The notes under the pieces were generated by a model that saw nothing but the letters and a program-made list of their open reading frames with translations, did no database searches and was not told where the DNA came from. The position numbers and the translations under genes were made by a program. 64,000 nt of DNA, from the NCBI RefSeq assembly GCF_050908995.1, contig NC_135118.1, positions 1,302,001 through 1,366,000 on the forward strand, read 5' to 3'. Each line of letters opens with the position of its first letter. Position 1 is the first letter of the stretch. Positions 1 through 10,190 of the stretch are shown here, in pieces. The DNA comes from Andrena cerasifolii. Lineage: Eukaryota > Arthropoda > Insecta > Hymenoptera > Andrenidae.

Positions 1-2923
1 CGACCTGAAGCTCCTCAACGTTGTCGCGTCTGAATTTCTCAATCAGGCGCGAGAGAGCATCCGCTTGGCCAAAGTCCTGGGTGCGGATATATTCAATCTG
101 GAAATCATACCCCAGGAGCCTCAAGGCCCAGCGTTTCAACCGAGCCGCCGTAGTGGGCTTCAAACCCTTGGTATTCTCCGTTTGCAGGAGTGCTACGAGA
201 GGCTTATGGTCCGTTTGAAGGATAAACCTCCTGCCCCACACAAATTTGTGGAACTTCTCCACTGCCGTAACGAGAGCCAGCGCCTCCTTTTCCAGCTGAG
301 AGTAATTCCGTTGTGCGTCAGTGAGGCTCTGCGCCATGTGGTAAACGGCGCGCTCATGTCCGCTGGAGTCTCGCTGCAGCAATACCGCGCCAACACCCGT
401 GGAACACGCATCCGCTGCCACCACGAGTGTCCTGGTGGGATTGTAATACTCCAATAAGAGAGGGCTTAACATTACCTTCTTTAATTGTTCTACTGCCAAG
501 TCGTGTTTTCGGTCCCATGACCATGGGCAGTCCTTCCGCGTCAATTCCTCGAGCGGCTGCTTGATCTGGTGCAAGTGGGGAATAAACTTTCCATAGTGGT
601 TGACCATTCCAAGCAGGCTTTGCAACTCCGGAACATTCTTCGGATTGGGCATATTCGCAATTGCCCTTGTTGAATCAGGGTCGGCTGATATGCCTCTGGA
701 ATTTATAATCAGTCCCAAGTACTTGATCTCCTCCAGACCAATATTGCACTTTTCGGGGCGCAGCCTCCAACCCTTGCTCTCCAAACGACGGAGAGCCCCT
801 CGCAGCCGTTGATCGTGCTCTTCCCTAGTGGTACCCGCAATCACAACATCGTCCAAATATGCGTATACACCCTCCAACCCGGAGAGCGTACGATCCATAG
901 CTTGCTGGAAGATAGCCGGTGCTGTCTTTATGCCGAAAGGCAAACGCTTGAAACGAAAAAGACCTTTCGGTGTCGTGATCGTGGTAACCTCCCTGTGTTC
1001 CTCAGCTATCTCAATCTGGAAAAAAGCGTCACTGAGATCCAATATGCTAAAGAAACAACTTCGGTTCAATCTTGCAATGACGCTCTCGATGGTCGGCAGA
1101 GGATGTCGGTTGTCCACCAAGGCACGGTTGACGCCAGTCGAAAAATCAGCACACACTCGGATCTTCCCGTTGGGCTTCTTTACGACGACTATGGGTGACG
1201 TCCATTCCGATGACTCCACCTGCTCGATGATTCCACAGGACTCGAGGCGTCGAAGTTCCTCTTCCAGCGGAACCTCCATCGCAAAAGCGACCGAGCGACA
1301 TGGGATTTGCACGGGCTGAGGGTTATCCTTAAGTTTAAATTTTGCCTTAAAATCAAAACAAGTGCCTAATTCACTACAGAATAATTTGGGAAAACTCTCA
1401 AAAATGTCCCTGGTTAGAGAGTTCCCAAGTACGCAAGACGGTTCCACCTGAGTTGCATGTCCACTCCGCGAGATGGCGCTTGGTTGCGTGTCGTTCGGTG
1501 GACTCTTCCGTTTGACACTCAAAACCGAATTGTTTGGATGGACCTCTTGCAATGGCACAGACCATAACCCTAGGCTGTCGATGGCGTTTAACCCGAAAAG
1601 GTTTGTTCCTACATGCGCGGCAACGTCAATTTCAACACGTCCCTCGCGACCCAGCGCCTGCATCATGGCACCGAATCTGCCGATCAGGCCGAGTTTACCC
1701 CCGCCTGCATGTTCGACGGTTTCCGCTGCCGATAATTTGGGCGCCCCCAAGCGGATCCATACGTCCCTACCGATCACGGTAATGTCGGAACCGGTGTCGT
1801 ACTGCAAGCGTACGTTTTTGTCACCAATAGAGGCCGTTACGTAACGCCTCCTGCCCTTACCGATCGCAGAGATTGCCTGAGTTGCGACTCGCCCGCTTTT
1901 ACCGGCGGTTTTCGAATTTTTTACATTACCACGGCACTGGGAAGCGATATGACCCGTCTTCGAGCACGCGTGGCACACTACATCGCGGAACCTGCACTTT
2001 TCTTGCGAATGAGCACCACCGCACCCGCCGCACTTGACAACCACGTTCTGACCATCTTTACCCTTGGATGAGCTTTCATTCTGATCATCTTTACCCTTTG
2101 ACGAGCTTTCGTTCTGTCCGTCTTTCCCCTTTGACGAGCTTTCATTGTGAGATTTATATTTAGTCTTTTTAAACTTATTCACACTTAAACTCGTTACCGG
2201 CGAACCTTTAACCGGGTTTTCAAGAGTTTTCAGACTTGTCGCGACATTTAGATGAGCCTCGACCTCGGCAACGACGTCCTTCATGGTTGCGTTCTGGTCC
2301 TTTTCCACTACGCGTAGAGCAATTTTCTTTAGCTGCTCGTTGTCCTGTGAGAAGCAGAATGATTGCATCAAAAGTAGGGTTCTCAAACTATCGTCCGACA
2401 ATTTCGTGCGATCGAACTCAGCCGCGTGACGATTAATCCGATCAATGTGCTCACTGATCGGGATTGATTTATCGTACCGGTAGTTCAGTATTTCGATGCG
2501 ACGCCGAGTTATCGGCACTTTATCGCGAAAAAGCACTTTCAGCTTGTCGAGCAAATCCTTTTGTAGCATCTTTGACGGATCCGTAGGTGCGACATGGTCC
2601 AAGAGTCTATCGAACTCGGTTTGTCCCAGTTTGTCCAACACCAAGCGAGTTTGCATCTCTGGTGGCAGAGATGCCGCTTCCGTGACGATCGTATACTCAT
2701 ACCTCAGCAGCCATTTTCCAAACGGTTTCGTCTCGTCGCCGGACCCATAAGCGTATTTTTCCACTCGTGCACTGAGCTGGTTATACAGGTCGATCGGCGA
2801 TGTCTGTGGAGACACCATAGATGTGGAAGGCCCTCCTCCTGCGCCTTCCCTTTGAAGTTGAAGCTGGAGAAGGCTATTCACGGCTGCCGTAAGAGCCTTG
2901 ATCTGTTCCATTTGATCCGCCAT
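1..2923 (-). CDS. Ty3/gypsy retrotransposon gag-pol polyprotein, open through the window edge
   Basis: One reading frame starts at the ATG at 2923 and shows no stop where I checked it (start, zinc knuckles, protease, RT and RNase H) down to base 1, so Gag and Pol are fused without a frameshift. Gag lies at about 2923-2240. It is followed by three near-identical 10-residue repeats rich in Ser, Lys and Gly (about 2140-2050), an atypical CCHC knuckle, then a canonical one (CHAC...H...C, 1934-1975). The retroviral-type protease has DTGS at 1787-1798. The reverse transcriptase has the intact catalytic YLDD at 851-862, and RNase H keeps its Asp, Glu and Asp motifs (about 427-387, 310-279, 222-198). 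The frame leaves the window just after the QADALSRL block that ends RNase H, so any integrase lies outside. All visible catalytic residues are present, so this copy may be young. Family assignment is from motif recognition. Confidence 0.93.
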   Translation of the reverse strand, partial: MADQMEQIKALTAAVNSLLQLQLQREGAGGGPSTSMVSPQTSPIDLYNQLSARVEKYAYGSGDETKPFGKWLLRYEYTIVTEAASLPPEMQTRLVLDKLGQTEFDRLLDHVAPTDPSKMLQKDLLDKLKVLFRDKVPITRRRIEILNYRYDKSIPISEHIDRINRHAAEFDRTKLSDDSLRTLLLMQSFCFSQDNEQLKKIALRVVEKDQNATMKDVVAEVEAHLNVATSLKTLENPVKGSPVTSLSVNKFKKTKYKSHNESSSKGKDGQNESSSKGKDDQNESSSKGKDGQNVVVKCGGCGGAHSQEKCRFRDVVCHACSKTGHIASQCRGNVKNSKTAGKSGRVATQAISAIGKGRRRYVTASIGDKNVRLQYDTGSDITVIGRDVWIRLGAPKLSAAETVEHAGGGKLGLIGRFGAMMQALGREGRVEIDVAAHVGTNLFGLNAIDSLGLWSVPLQEVHPNNSVLSVKRKSPPNDTQPSAISRSGHATQVEPSCVLGNSLTRDIFESFPKLFCSELGTCFDFKAKFKLKDNPQPVQIPCRSVAFAMEVPLEEELRRLESCGIIEQVESSEWTSPIVVVKKPNGKIRVCADFSTGVNRALVDNRHPLPTIESVIARLNRSCFFSILDLSDAFFQIEIAEEHREVTTITTPKGLFRFKRLPFGIKTAPAIFQQAMDRTLSGLEGVYAYLDDVVIAGTTREEHDQRLRGALRRLESKGWRLRPEKCNIGLEEIKYLGLIINSRGISADPDSTRAIANMPNPKNVPELQSLLGMVNHYGKFIPHLHQIKQPLEELTRKDCPWSWDRKHDLAVEQLKKVMLSPLLLEYYNPTRTLVVAADACSTGVGAVLLQRDSSGHERAVYHMAQSLTDAQRNYSQLEKEALALVTAVEKFHKFVWGRRFILQTDHKPLVALLQTENTKGLKPTTAARLKRWALRLLGYDFQIEYIRTQDFGQADALSRLIEKFRRDNVEELQV

Positions 2924-2961
2924 TGTCCTGGTTTTCTTCCAATTTATACTTGAACACTATT

Positions 2962-2979
2962 TCGCAGTCCGCAGCGCCA
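2962..2979 (-). other. Primer binding site of the gypsy element
   Basis: On the minus strand TGGCGC followed by TGCGGACTGCG begins two bases after the LTR end. TGG is the complement of the tRNA 3' CCA, and the TGGCGC start is usual in gypsy-group elements. The primer tRNA was not identified. Confidence 0.65.
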
Positions 2980-2981
2980 GT

Positions 2982-3187
2982 TGTTGAGTCCCAAATGACT
3001 CTAGGTTCGGGTTAAGGTACATAGAAGAAAATGATGCTTAATAACTGTAACTCTTAGCTTTATTAATAACGCGATACAAGCGTGCACGGCCGTTCCGTGT
3101 CACACCCCAAGCCAGAACTAGTGACCCTGGATGCCCGTGTGGGAGCGCTCTCGTCAGCGCTCCTGGGAGCATGCGCAGTCCCCAACA
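2982..3187 (-). repeat. 5' LTR of the gypsy element (206 bp)
   Basis: The proposed LTR starts with TGTTG and ends with CAACA on the minus strand, is directly followed by the primer binding site, and holds an AATAAA polyadenylation signal (minus strand, near 3059-3066). The inner border is set by the primer binding site. The outer border rests only on the TGTTG/CAACA inverted ends, because the second LTR is outside the window. Confidence 0.6.
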
Positions 3188-4420
3188 AGTTTCTAAAGGG
3201 AAAATATTCTTTGTGTAGAAGTAATAAGAAAACGGTTTTCTCAAAAATAGCTTCGCTTAGGTGCGCGTGTCATAAATTGATCATTTGTACGCCAAATATG
3301 CAAACCTGAACGTGTCCATGGCTAGTACACAAGCATAACTCCTTGGACAGGAACGCAGTTGCAACCTGCGAAAAATTAATGCCCCAAGAGCTAGTGGAAA
3401 TGTATGCCCAGATTGTAAAACGCCTAGATGTATGTGAACTTGCTTTTATTTGAAACTAGTCGCTTTCGAGGTGTTACGATTTTGAAACATTAGGTGCATT
3501 TACACGTCCTCTCCAATCTATCGGATTAGCGTGTCGTTCCGGAGTGGCACGCTGCAGCGCACGTTTAGAGCGTATGCTCCCGGAACATGATGTAAAAATA
3601 CACAACACTCCAAACCGGCACGTCAGACTCTAGGTCTGTAGCGTACGCTCCAAATGTGTCAGTATAAACGCAAATGTTGAACTTGAGTATTATCCATTAT
3701 TACATATCCATCTCACATTTCATGCGATTATACACCAAATCGAGAGGTTGGTTTGTCGTGTCAAAGCCGACAGATTGGAGCATCCATATGGTCTATTTCG
3801 AGTGTCCACTACAAAGCTTGCACTCCAGGTATGCGAGTTGTGATAGCGCTCCGTGCAGCTCTACAGTCGAATATTACTGTGTACTAACAATTCTGACCTG
3901 CACGTTTCGAGCGTATGCTCCAAAGCTGTTGACAAAAATTGTACATATAAATGTACCTATTGTACAAGACTGTCTTACAATGCTCCTTGAGCTTGTCAAG
4001 GTAAAAATGGGAAGCGGCATTTTTTGACATGTAGAAGATTCGGTGATTTCCTTTTGAATGTGGAGGAAATACCATGGTTCTCAAAGTGGGGTGTTTGTCG
4101 ATGAAGAATGTACACCTTTGCGGAAAGCTTTTAGTGTGAGTCATCAAGTGGAATTCCTTGGGATCGTTACAGGTCAGTTTCAGGTATTTGTATTTAGAAA
4201 ACAGAGAGATAAAAATTATTACTACTACCTCTAGCAAAGGTCATAAAACGATTCGACTCTAGACGCGGTACGGAGAACTCGCGATTGCCCGGCACGGAAC
4301 CCTAACGAACCGCGATGGCTTGCAATAAAGTATATACAATAACACTCCTCGAAGGCTAACAGGACACTGAAAAAATACCGTGGGGTCTCAGGTCAGTGCC
4401 TTTTGGGTAAAACCATTATT
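3188..4420. other. No gene seen; two diverged short direct repeats
   Basis: AT-rich sequence without a convincing ORF. The motif GCACGTTT(A/C)GAGCGTATGCTCC occurs at about 3558-3580 and 3899-3921, with a degenerate third version near 3640-3652. Confidence 0.5.
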
Positions 4421-4483
4421 CCGGCCGAAAACCAATATCCGTGTAATCCGTGTACACGCGCGAGTACCGGAGGGTTAAATTCT
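4421..4483 (+). repeat. Left flanking direct repeat of the 128-bp array
   Basis: The segment containing CGCGCGAGTACCGGAGGGTT recurs in diverged form at about 5551-5614, just beyond the other end of the tandem array, so the array sits between two direct repeats of about 60 bp. Confidence 0.6.
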
Positions 4484-4492
4484 TATGAAATT

Positions 4493-5365
4493 TTAGGGGT
4501 GTCTTCACCCCCTAAATATGCAAACAGGCCAAAATAAAAAGACACCTGTTTCTTATTTTTCTGTCCTCTAAAACATATTCAAAAACCAAAGCAATCGGAG
4601 GCGAACACCTGAAAACATTTGGGGGTGGTTTCACCCCTAAACATGACAACAGGCCAAAATAAAAAAACACGTATATCTTATTTTTCTGTTCTCTAAAACA
4701 TATCCAAAAATCAAAGCAATCGGAGGCGAATACCTTGAAAACCATTGAGGGGTGGTTGCACCCCCTAAACTTGCAAACAGGCCAAAATAAAGAAACACGT
4801 ATGTCTTATTTTTCTGTTCTATAAAACATATCCAAAAACCAAAGCAATCGGAGGCGAATACCTTGAAAACCATTGAGGGGTGGTTGCACCCCCTAAACTT
4901 GCAAACAGGCCAAAATAAAGAAACACGTATATCTTATTTTTCTGTTCTCTAAAACATATCCAAAAATCAAAGCAATCGGAGGCGAATACCTTGAAAACCA
5001 TTGAGGGGTGGTTGCACCCCCTAAACTTGCAAACAGGCCAAAATAAAGAAACACGTATATCTTATTTTTCTGTTCTATAAAACATATCCAAAAACCAAAG
5101 CAATCGGAGGCGAATACCTTGAAAACCATTGAGGGGTGGTTGCACCCCCTAAACTTGCAAACAGGCCAAAATAAAGAAACACGTATATCTTATTTTTCTG
5201 TTCTATAAAACATATCCAAAAACCAAAGCAATCGGAGGCGAACACCTGAAAACCTTTGGGGGTGGTTTCACCCCTAAACATGACAACAGGCCAAAATAAA
5301 AAAACACGTATATCTTATTTTTCTGTTCTATAAAACATATCCAAAAATCAAAGCAATCGGAGGCG
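4493..5365. repeat. 128-bp tandem repeat array, about 7 units
   Basis: The core GGGGTG-GTTG-CACCCC (a 6-bp stem with a 4-base loop) recurs at 4747, 4875, 5003 and 5131 with exact 128-bp spacing. Variant units begin near 4493, 4621 and 5259. Each unit continues with AAACAGGCCAAAATAAA and ends with CAAAGCAATCGGAGGCG. The inner units are almost identical and the outer ones more diverged, as expected for unequal exchange. Open minus-strand frames through the array are a by-product of its composition: 128 is not a multiple of 3, so no repeated peptide is kept in one frame. Confidence 0.95.
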
Positions 5366-5550
5366 TACAACTGGGAAACTTGTGAGTACACGAGCGCGCT
5401 CGCCGGCAGGATACGCGGCATACTTTCGTTTTCGTTCAATCAGAGACACTTGCAAACTGAATTTGAACCTGACAAGTACGTGGCATTATGCAAAAATGTC
5501 CGCTGGAAGAATACATAGGGGTGCTGGGTACAATAGATCACGGTAAAACG

Positions 5551-5614
5551 CTTTTTTCAGCCAAAAACTGAACTCCGTGCACTCCGTGCACCCGCGCGAG
5601 TACCGGAAGGTTAA
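5551..5614 (+). repeat. Right flanking direct repeat of the 128-bp array
   Basis: Diverged copy of 4421-4483, sharing CGCGCGAGTACCGGAAGGTT. The two flanks may be terminal or duplicated parts of one parent element carrying the array. Confidence 0.6.
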
Positions 5615-5790
5615 ATTACAACACAATCGACTGGTGAAATCCAGGGCACAGTGTAAAAGAATTTGAGCAGAAAGAAAAGAAAATTCGACACTGTATCATG
5701 TTTGCTCTCATTATGATTAAGAAAATGTTATCAATATTTGAAAAAAAAATGTTTATGCAGAAAAAACTGAAAGTAAAAAAGTTAAGCGGA

Positions 5791-5878
5791 GAGGAACACC
5801 CACAGGAGTGGTGGTAATGTGTGCGTCAACAACGTCTTCACGCATACGTTACCACCACTCCTGTAGGTGTTCCCCTTC
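5791..5878. repeat. Imperfect hairpin, about 35-bp arms
   Basis: AGGAACACCCACAGGAGTGG on the left pairs with CCACTCCTGTAGGTGTTCC on the right around a short centre at about 5830. A single arm of the same motif (ACAGGAGTGTTGGTAATGTG) is found at about 61664-61683, so this is a dispersed repeat. Confidence 0.75.
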
Positions 5879-6169
5879 CTCTAAGTAAGAGGTCCTGCAT
5901 AATGTTGCGGGCAACGCTGTGTAACTGTGTTAGCAGACCGAGGCGCTGGCTTTATTTCTCGGCTGCTATGACCCCCGTTCTATCCTTTTCTTTTACGACT
6001 CATCGACAGCGTCAAAGTAACCGCGAGCCATGGCGAGCATCGGAGAATACTGTTTGCTGAATACCTAAACCTACTTACATCGTACAAATTAAATTTCGAA
6101 CCGAAGGACGATGCGACAGAATTTACTGAATACGTGTAACACTCTCTCCTTTTTAATCTTTTATTACTT

Positions 6170-6625
6170 ACGAATCATTTGGGATTTTGGTGAAACTGGT
6201 ATATGTCGTAGTCTTTAGTGATATATAAACGTATGTCATAGGTTTTTAAAATTTTTCACAATTATGGAAATTGACTTTTTTTTATTATATTATAACTGTT
6301 GAACGAAGGAACAGATAAAAATGAGCTTTTGGGTTGTTACAGTGGGGAAATAAGAGTACCTAATAACAATTACGACAGTCAAAAAAAAAAAAACAAATTT
6401 TAGACCATTTATTTTGAAATTGTTCTCAACAATTGCAATTTTATACTACCAGGACACTATTTAAAAATTTGCAAAAATGAGGATATAGGGCTACTTGTGC
6501 TCTTTACGGACACGTTTTTAGAAACGCGGAGACTTTATAAATTGGTCGCATGCAAATTAATTGAATATGACGCTGCGTCGCTCAGCACCGGCTCGTCTGG
6601 CTGAGCCGTGTGTACTACGATATGG
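6170..6625 (+). repeat. Diverged relic of the 55-kb palindrome family
   Basis: The order of landmarks (a GTCGTAGTCTTT block, ATTATAACT block, tract of As, GGACACTTT-like block, GACGCTGCGTC then CACCGG) follows the left arm of the palindrome at 55099-56655 and a third relic at 62925-63118. Similarity is visible but low. No ORF. Confidence 0.5.
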
Positions 6626-7106
6626 AACTATCTATTTCTTTAATTCCTAACCTTAAAGCATTGAAAGTCATTGTGTACCTGTTACGTGAGGGCGTTAACT
6701 TTAAAGCGACCCAGCGGTTGAGTCTAATTTTCCTCACGCAACGCTTAACGAATTAAAGATTTTAGCAATTTGCACGTATTACGCGAAAAATCAGGATTGT
6801 TTTGGGGTACGGCTTTTGTCTACAACCAATACAGGTTGCTCAATCAGGATGTGATATTTTGGAGAGACTGGTTCGAAACAAATGAGACAGATTTAAGGTG
6901 AATGTTACCATGTATTACAAAATAAGCAAAAGGGAAATTAAAGGTGGAACATAAATGGGGGAATTTACATGGTATGCGTTTAGCGATATAAATGTACAAA
7001 AGGCGGTTTGTAGAGTTTTGCAATCGAATACAAGAATCTAATTCGCTTCGGAAGTTACACTTACGAATTAACGTGGACGTCAGATTATAGTTGGCGGACA
7101 ATAATT

Positions 7107-7322
7107 GATCGATGGTAAACCCGTAACCATTAAGTGGTTGGATCAGTTATTGCATGTGGTTGCTGTTTTGTACATCTAATACGATAATTTAGAAAGGTTA
7201 TGCGGTCGGTAATTATAATTACATGAAAACAGAAAATTTGCAAAAACGCGGTATACGCCGAAGGGAAGGTAACAGTTGACTGAGGGAAATCCCGTAACCC
7301 ACTGAGTGGTTGGATCAACAGT
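7107..7322 (+). repeat. Pair of diverged direct repeats
   Basis: The block AACCCGTAACCATTAAGTGG at about 7118-7137 recurs as ATCCCGTAACCCACTGAGTGG-type sequence at about 7288-7308, each followed by TTGGATCA. Nature unknown. Confidence 0.5.
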
Positions 7323-7402
7323 CGCTTCCGTACAATGTCATAGATAAGTACTTAAATCACTCACCGACTCAGTAGTAGAAGGTTTTAAATTTGGAAACGG
7401 CT

Positions 7403-7434
7403 TACTCTCTCTCTCTCTCTCGCTCTCTCCCTCT
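7403..7434 (+). repeat. CT microsatellite
   Basis: Interrupted run of CT dinucleotides. Confidence 0.9.
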
Positions 7435-7527
7435 AATGAACTGGAGCGGTTCTACGGCCGGGTGACGTGACACGTAGAGTTCACACACACACAATTTACT
7501 TTGTTCGTCGGATGATAATTAAAATAC

Positions 7528-7529
<2 letters not shown>

Positions 7530-7562
<33 letters not shown>
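7530..7562. repeat. TA microsatellite
   Basis: About 15 uninterrupted TA units next to GTG. Confidence 0.95.
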
Positions 7563-7566
<4 letters not shown>

Positions 7567-7806
7567 ACCCACACATCCTTTTCCTGTAGGTAATTATTTT
7601 ACTGAGGTCGCAGTTTACAGGTCGGTGCTAGATCGTTGCAACATTCATACATTTGTTTATACAAAAAATATCATTTGAACCATACAATCATTAAACAAAC
7701 AAACAAACAGAGGATCGAAGCTGAATAAAATCGTTTAAAAAGTATGATTTATTTTCATTTTTAACGTTACAAAAAAAGAATAAAACATATTTTTAACGTT
7801 TTTGGG

Positions 7807-8340
7807 CTATTTCGTTTGATTAATTTTGTTATTGTCAATACATTTGCAAGCTGATGTACCATCACGTATCATCCAAGAATATGAACCGCTTTGAAGATGA
7901 AGACCGTTATGAAATACGGCACTTAGTAATTTATATTTTTTATTACATATTGATATTGGTTGGGGAGCAGCTGTAATTTTGTAATTAATTTCTTTAATAA
8001 TATCGCCATTTTCATTACAAGAGAACAACAACAGTTGCATTATAATAATTATTGGCGGAGTAGTAATTTCAATTTTAGTAAGCATTTGCTCAGAACATTG
8101 TTCGCACGGTTTTTGCGAATTCGATTTCCAACCAATCGGCAAAACAATATTAGCATAATCGTGTAAAGGTGAACCTTTCTTTGACTTTAAACACAATTCT
8201 TTAACTGGTAAGGGGAAAATATAATATATAACGCTTGTTAGTGGTTGTTTCTTTATGAGGACATTTTCTGCACTGTACAGATGTTGTCATTTCAAATTGA
8301 ATTGTTTTTTGGAACCCTTGTAAATTATTGCATTACGCTA
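7807..8340 (-). pseudogene. USP-like (peptidase C19) C-terminal fragment, broken
   Basis: Read on the minus strand, the conceptual product has two CxxC pairs (CRKC near 8265, CEQC near 8100), as in the zinc-binding fingers of ubiquitin-specific proteases. They are followed by the block YKLLSAVFHNGLHLQSG and then SYSWMIRDG near 7885-7860, which matches the USP histidine box (Y-x-L-x-A-V-x-x-H-x-G ... G-H-Y) except that the catalytic His is Ser. A one-base frameshift near 8215 separates the two CxxC segments, and the N-terminal half with the Cys box is not seen. It lies directly downstream of a PIF1-like helicase fragment on the same strand, so the two may come from one mobile element. USP identity is by motif only; some other ubiquitin-fold protease relative is possible. 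Confidence 0.6.
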
Positions 8341-8375
8341 AAACTTTTTGTAAAAATTCTCCTCCTATGAAACTT

Positions 8376-9483
8376 TTAATATTCAAAGTAGTCATTTTTA
8401 TGTTGTTCCGAGTAATCATTTATGAAATCTTGAATTTCGTGGAACTCTGTAAACTCTAATAATTTTGATTTAATTATGTAACATTGTACAATACATTGCA
8501 TGATGGCATTTGCATAACTTGATATTTGACCAGTGTTAGGTAATACACGAATTTCTATACAATCTTCAGCATTATCCTTAATGGGAATTTGATGTGCTAG
8601 CACTCCTTGGGACACGGCCCACAAATTGTCTCTGATTTCTTTATGTTTGATGTTTCGAATTTCGTTACCTGGAAGTGGCAGATCATGAGTGGCCCCTAAT
8701 TTGTTATATTCAAGAATTGCCAATTCACTAGCTGCCACAGATTGCGGGTCAAAATTAATCAAGTGAAGTCCTTCCAAAGTAGTGATTCTTGAGAGAGCCA
8801 CAAAAACTTGCCCAGTAGAAAACACACTGTTGCCAGCGTCAATAATAGCATTTGCCAAACTCAAGCCTTGACATTTATGTATAGTGATACCATAGCTAAG
8901 ACATATGGGAAATTGTTTTCTGACAACGAACACCTTTTCCATAACTTCAAATTTAACGGATACTCTTTTTATTCTCTGTCTCTTGAAAGGTTATTTTGTG
9001 GATATCATCTTTTTGGCCATTTATACGTTTGGCCAGACCAGCAGTTCGTGAATGATCTTCTTCGTATTTATTTAATACTTTTGTTACTTTATTTTTCAAA
9101 AATTTAGAGCAATTCAGCTGGTCCTGAGCAATAAGCTTGATCCTTTCAGATTCAATTTTTTCAAGCATTGCATTGTTAAGAGTATCACACAGGTGGCATG
9201 TAGGTAACAGGCAAACAGTGTCAGCAGGAAAATGATTGATGTATTCACATAATTCATCAAGTTTCGTTGAATAACTTGACGAGTTGAATTTTAGTTGTCT
9301 CGTTTGCAACAATTGCATATCTGGGGTAAACAGTGTGACAAAACGAATTTTCGATAATTGTTGACGGTATGTTTCATCGTCTTTTTGACGCATATATATC
9401 GTTAATTCTTTATACTGGAATAAAGGCCATAAATTGTGACCTGCTAAGCAACCTAGAAACTTTTGTACTTGATCGGCAGACAT
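8376..9483 (-). pseudogene. PIF1-like helicase C-terminal part, probably Helitron-derived, frameshifted
   Basis: Two overlapping minus-strand frames (9483-8953 and 8942-8376) together give the C-terminal half of a PIF1-type SF1 helicase. The first has the NLWPLFQYKELTIYMRQ region typical of Helitron-encoded helicases. The second has SYGITIHKCQG (motif V) and VFVALSRITTLEGLHL (motif VI). They are separated by a +1 shift in an A-rich run near 8953-8960. The Walker A part and any Rep domain are missing; at about 9490-9545 the sequence passes into an unrelated fold-back element, so the gene is truncated there. Motif V/VI spacing and the MRQ block favour Helitron/Helentron over a cellular PIF1. 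It is a dead fragment. Confidence 0.82.
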
Positions 9484-9544
9484 TTGCAGGTAACAAGGAA
9501 CTTCGCGAACTGGATGGAGTTTTAGTAAATCTCCGATTACCAGT

Positions 9545-10190
9545 ATACAGGCTATCCCAAAAATGTCGGAGTTCCTTGAAAGGGGTGACTCAGGGGGTGA
9601 TTTGAAACAACTTTTTCCTTAGCGAAAATATTGTCCAAAGCTACGTTAACGAGATATTAACAAAAAACCCCGACCAATCAGAGCGCGCGCCTTCCGCCCG
9701 AGTTCCCGTTGTAGCGTTGGCTACGCGGTAGGCGGCTGCGCTTGTACTACGAAGGTACGAACAAGCAAGTCGGCATGCACCGAAGGAAACCGCGTTACAC
9801 AGTTTCTTTTTAAAGCAGAATCTTAAATAATAATTGTTTGAATTGAGAGGACAAGAAATATGCAAATTTCGTTTTCAAATAAGGCATAAACGAAAAGGAA
9901 ATGTAACAAAAAATGTACAAGTGATCATAATTCGTTATTGAGGTAAAAATCCGTAGTTTAATTACGGTCAACATAACTAAATTTAAAAAATAATATTAGG
10001 TGTATGAATAAATTCTTTCAGACTGGATTTACATAATCAGTATAAAACAACCGAATTTCTATCGCAGCGATATTCGTAAGCTACCCGAAAAATGGAAAAA
10101 GGTAATTAACAATAATGGAAATTATTTCGATGATTGAGTTGTTTTCATATCTTTTAAATCAAACTGTTATTGAACCCTAAAATCGAACTT
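9545..10190 (+). mobile_element. Fold-back family B: single left arm
   Basis: Starts with TACAGGCTATCCCAAAAATG and matches the left arm of the complete element at 31389-34190 base by base over about 640 bp, including the GAGCGCGCGCC block and CGAACAAGCAAGTCGGCATG. It stops after ATTGAACCCTAAAATCGAAC. No coding sequence of its own; short ORFs here are chance. Confidence 0.85.

Noticed and set aside
65..1844. Plus-strand ORFs across the first 2 kb
   Set aside because: They are antisense shadows of the gypsy gag-pol frame.
4493..5365. CRISPR array
   Set aside because: Units are contiguous 128-bp tandem copies without unique spacers, and the DNA is animal.
4512..5439. Chain of 60-78-codon minus-strand frames
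   Set aside because: They are translations of the 128-bp repeat, which shifts frame at every unit.
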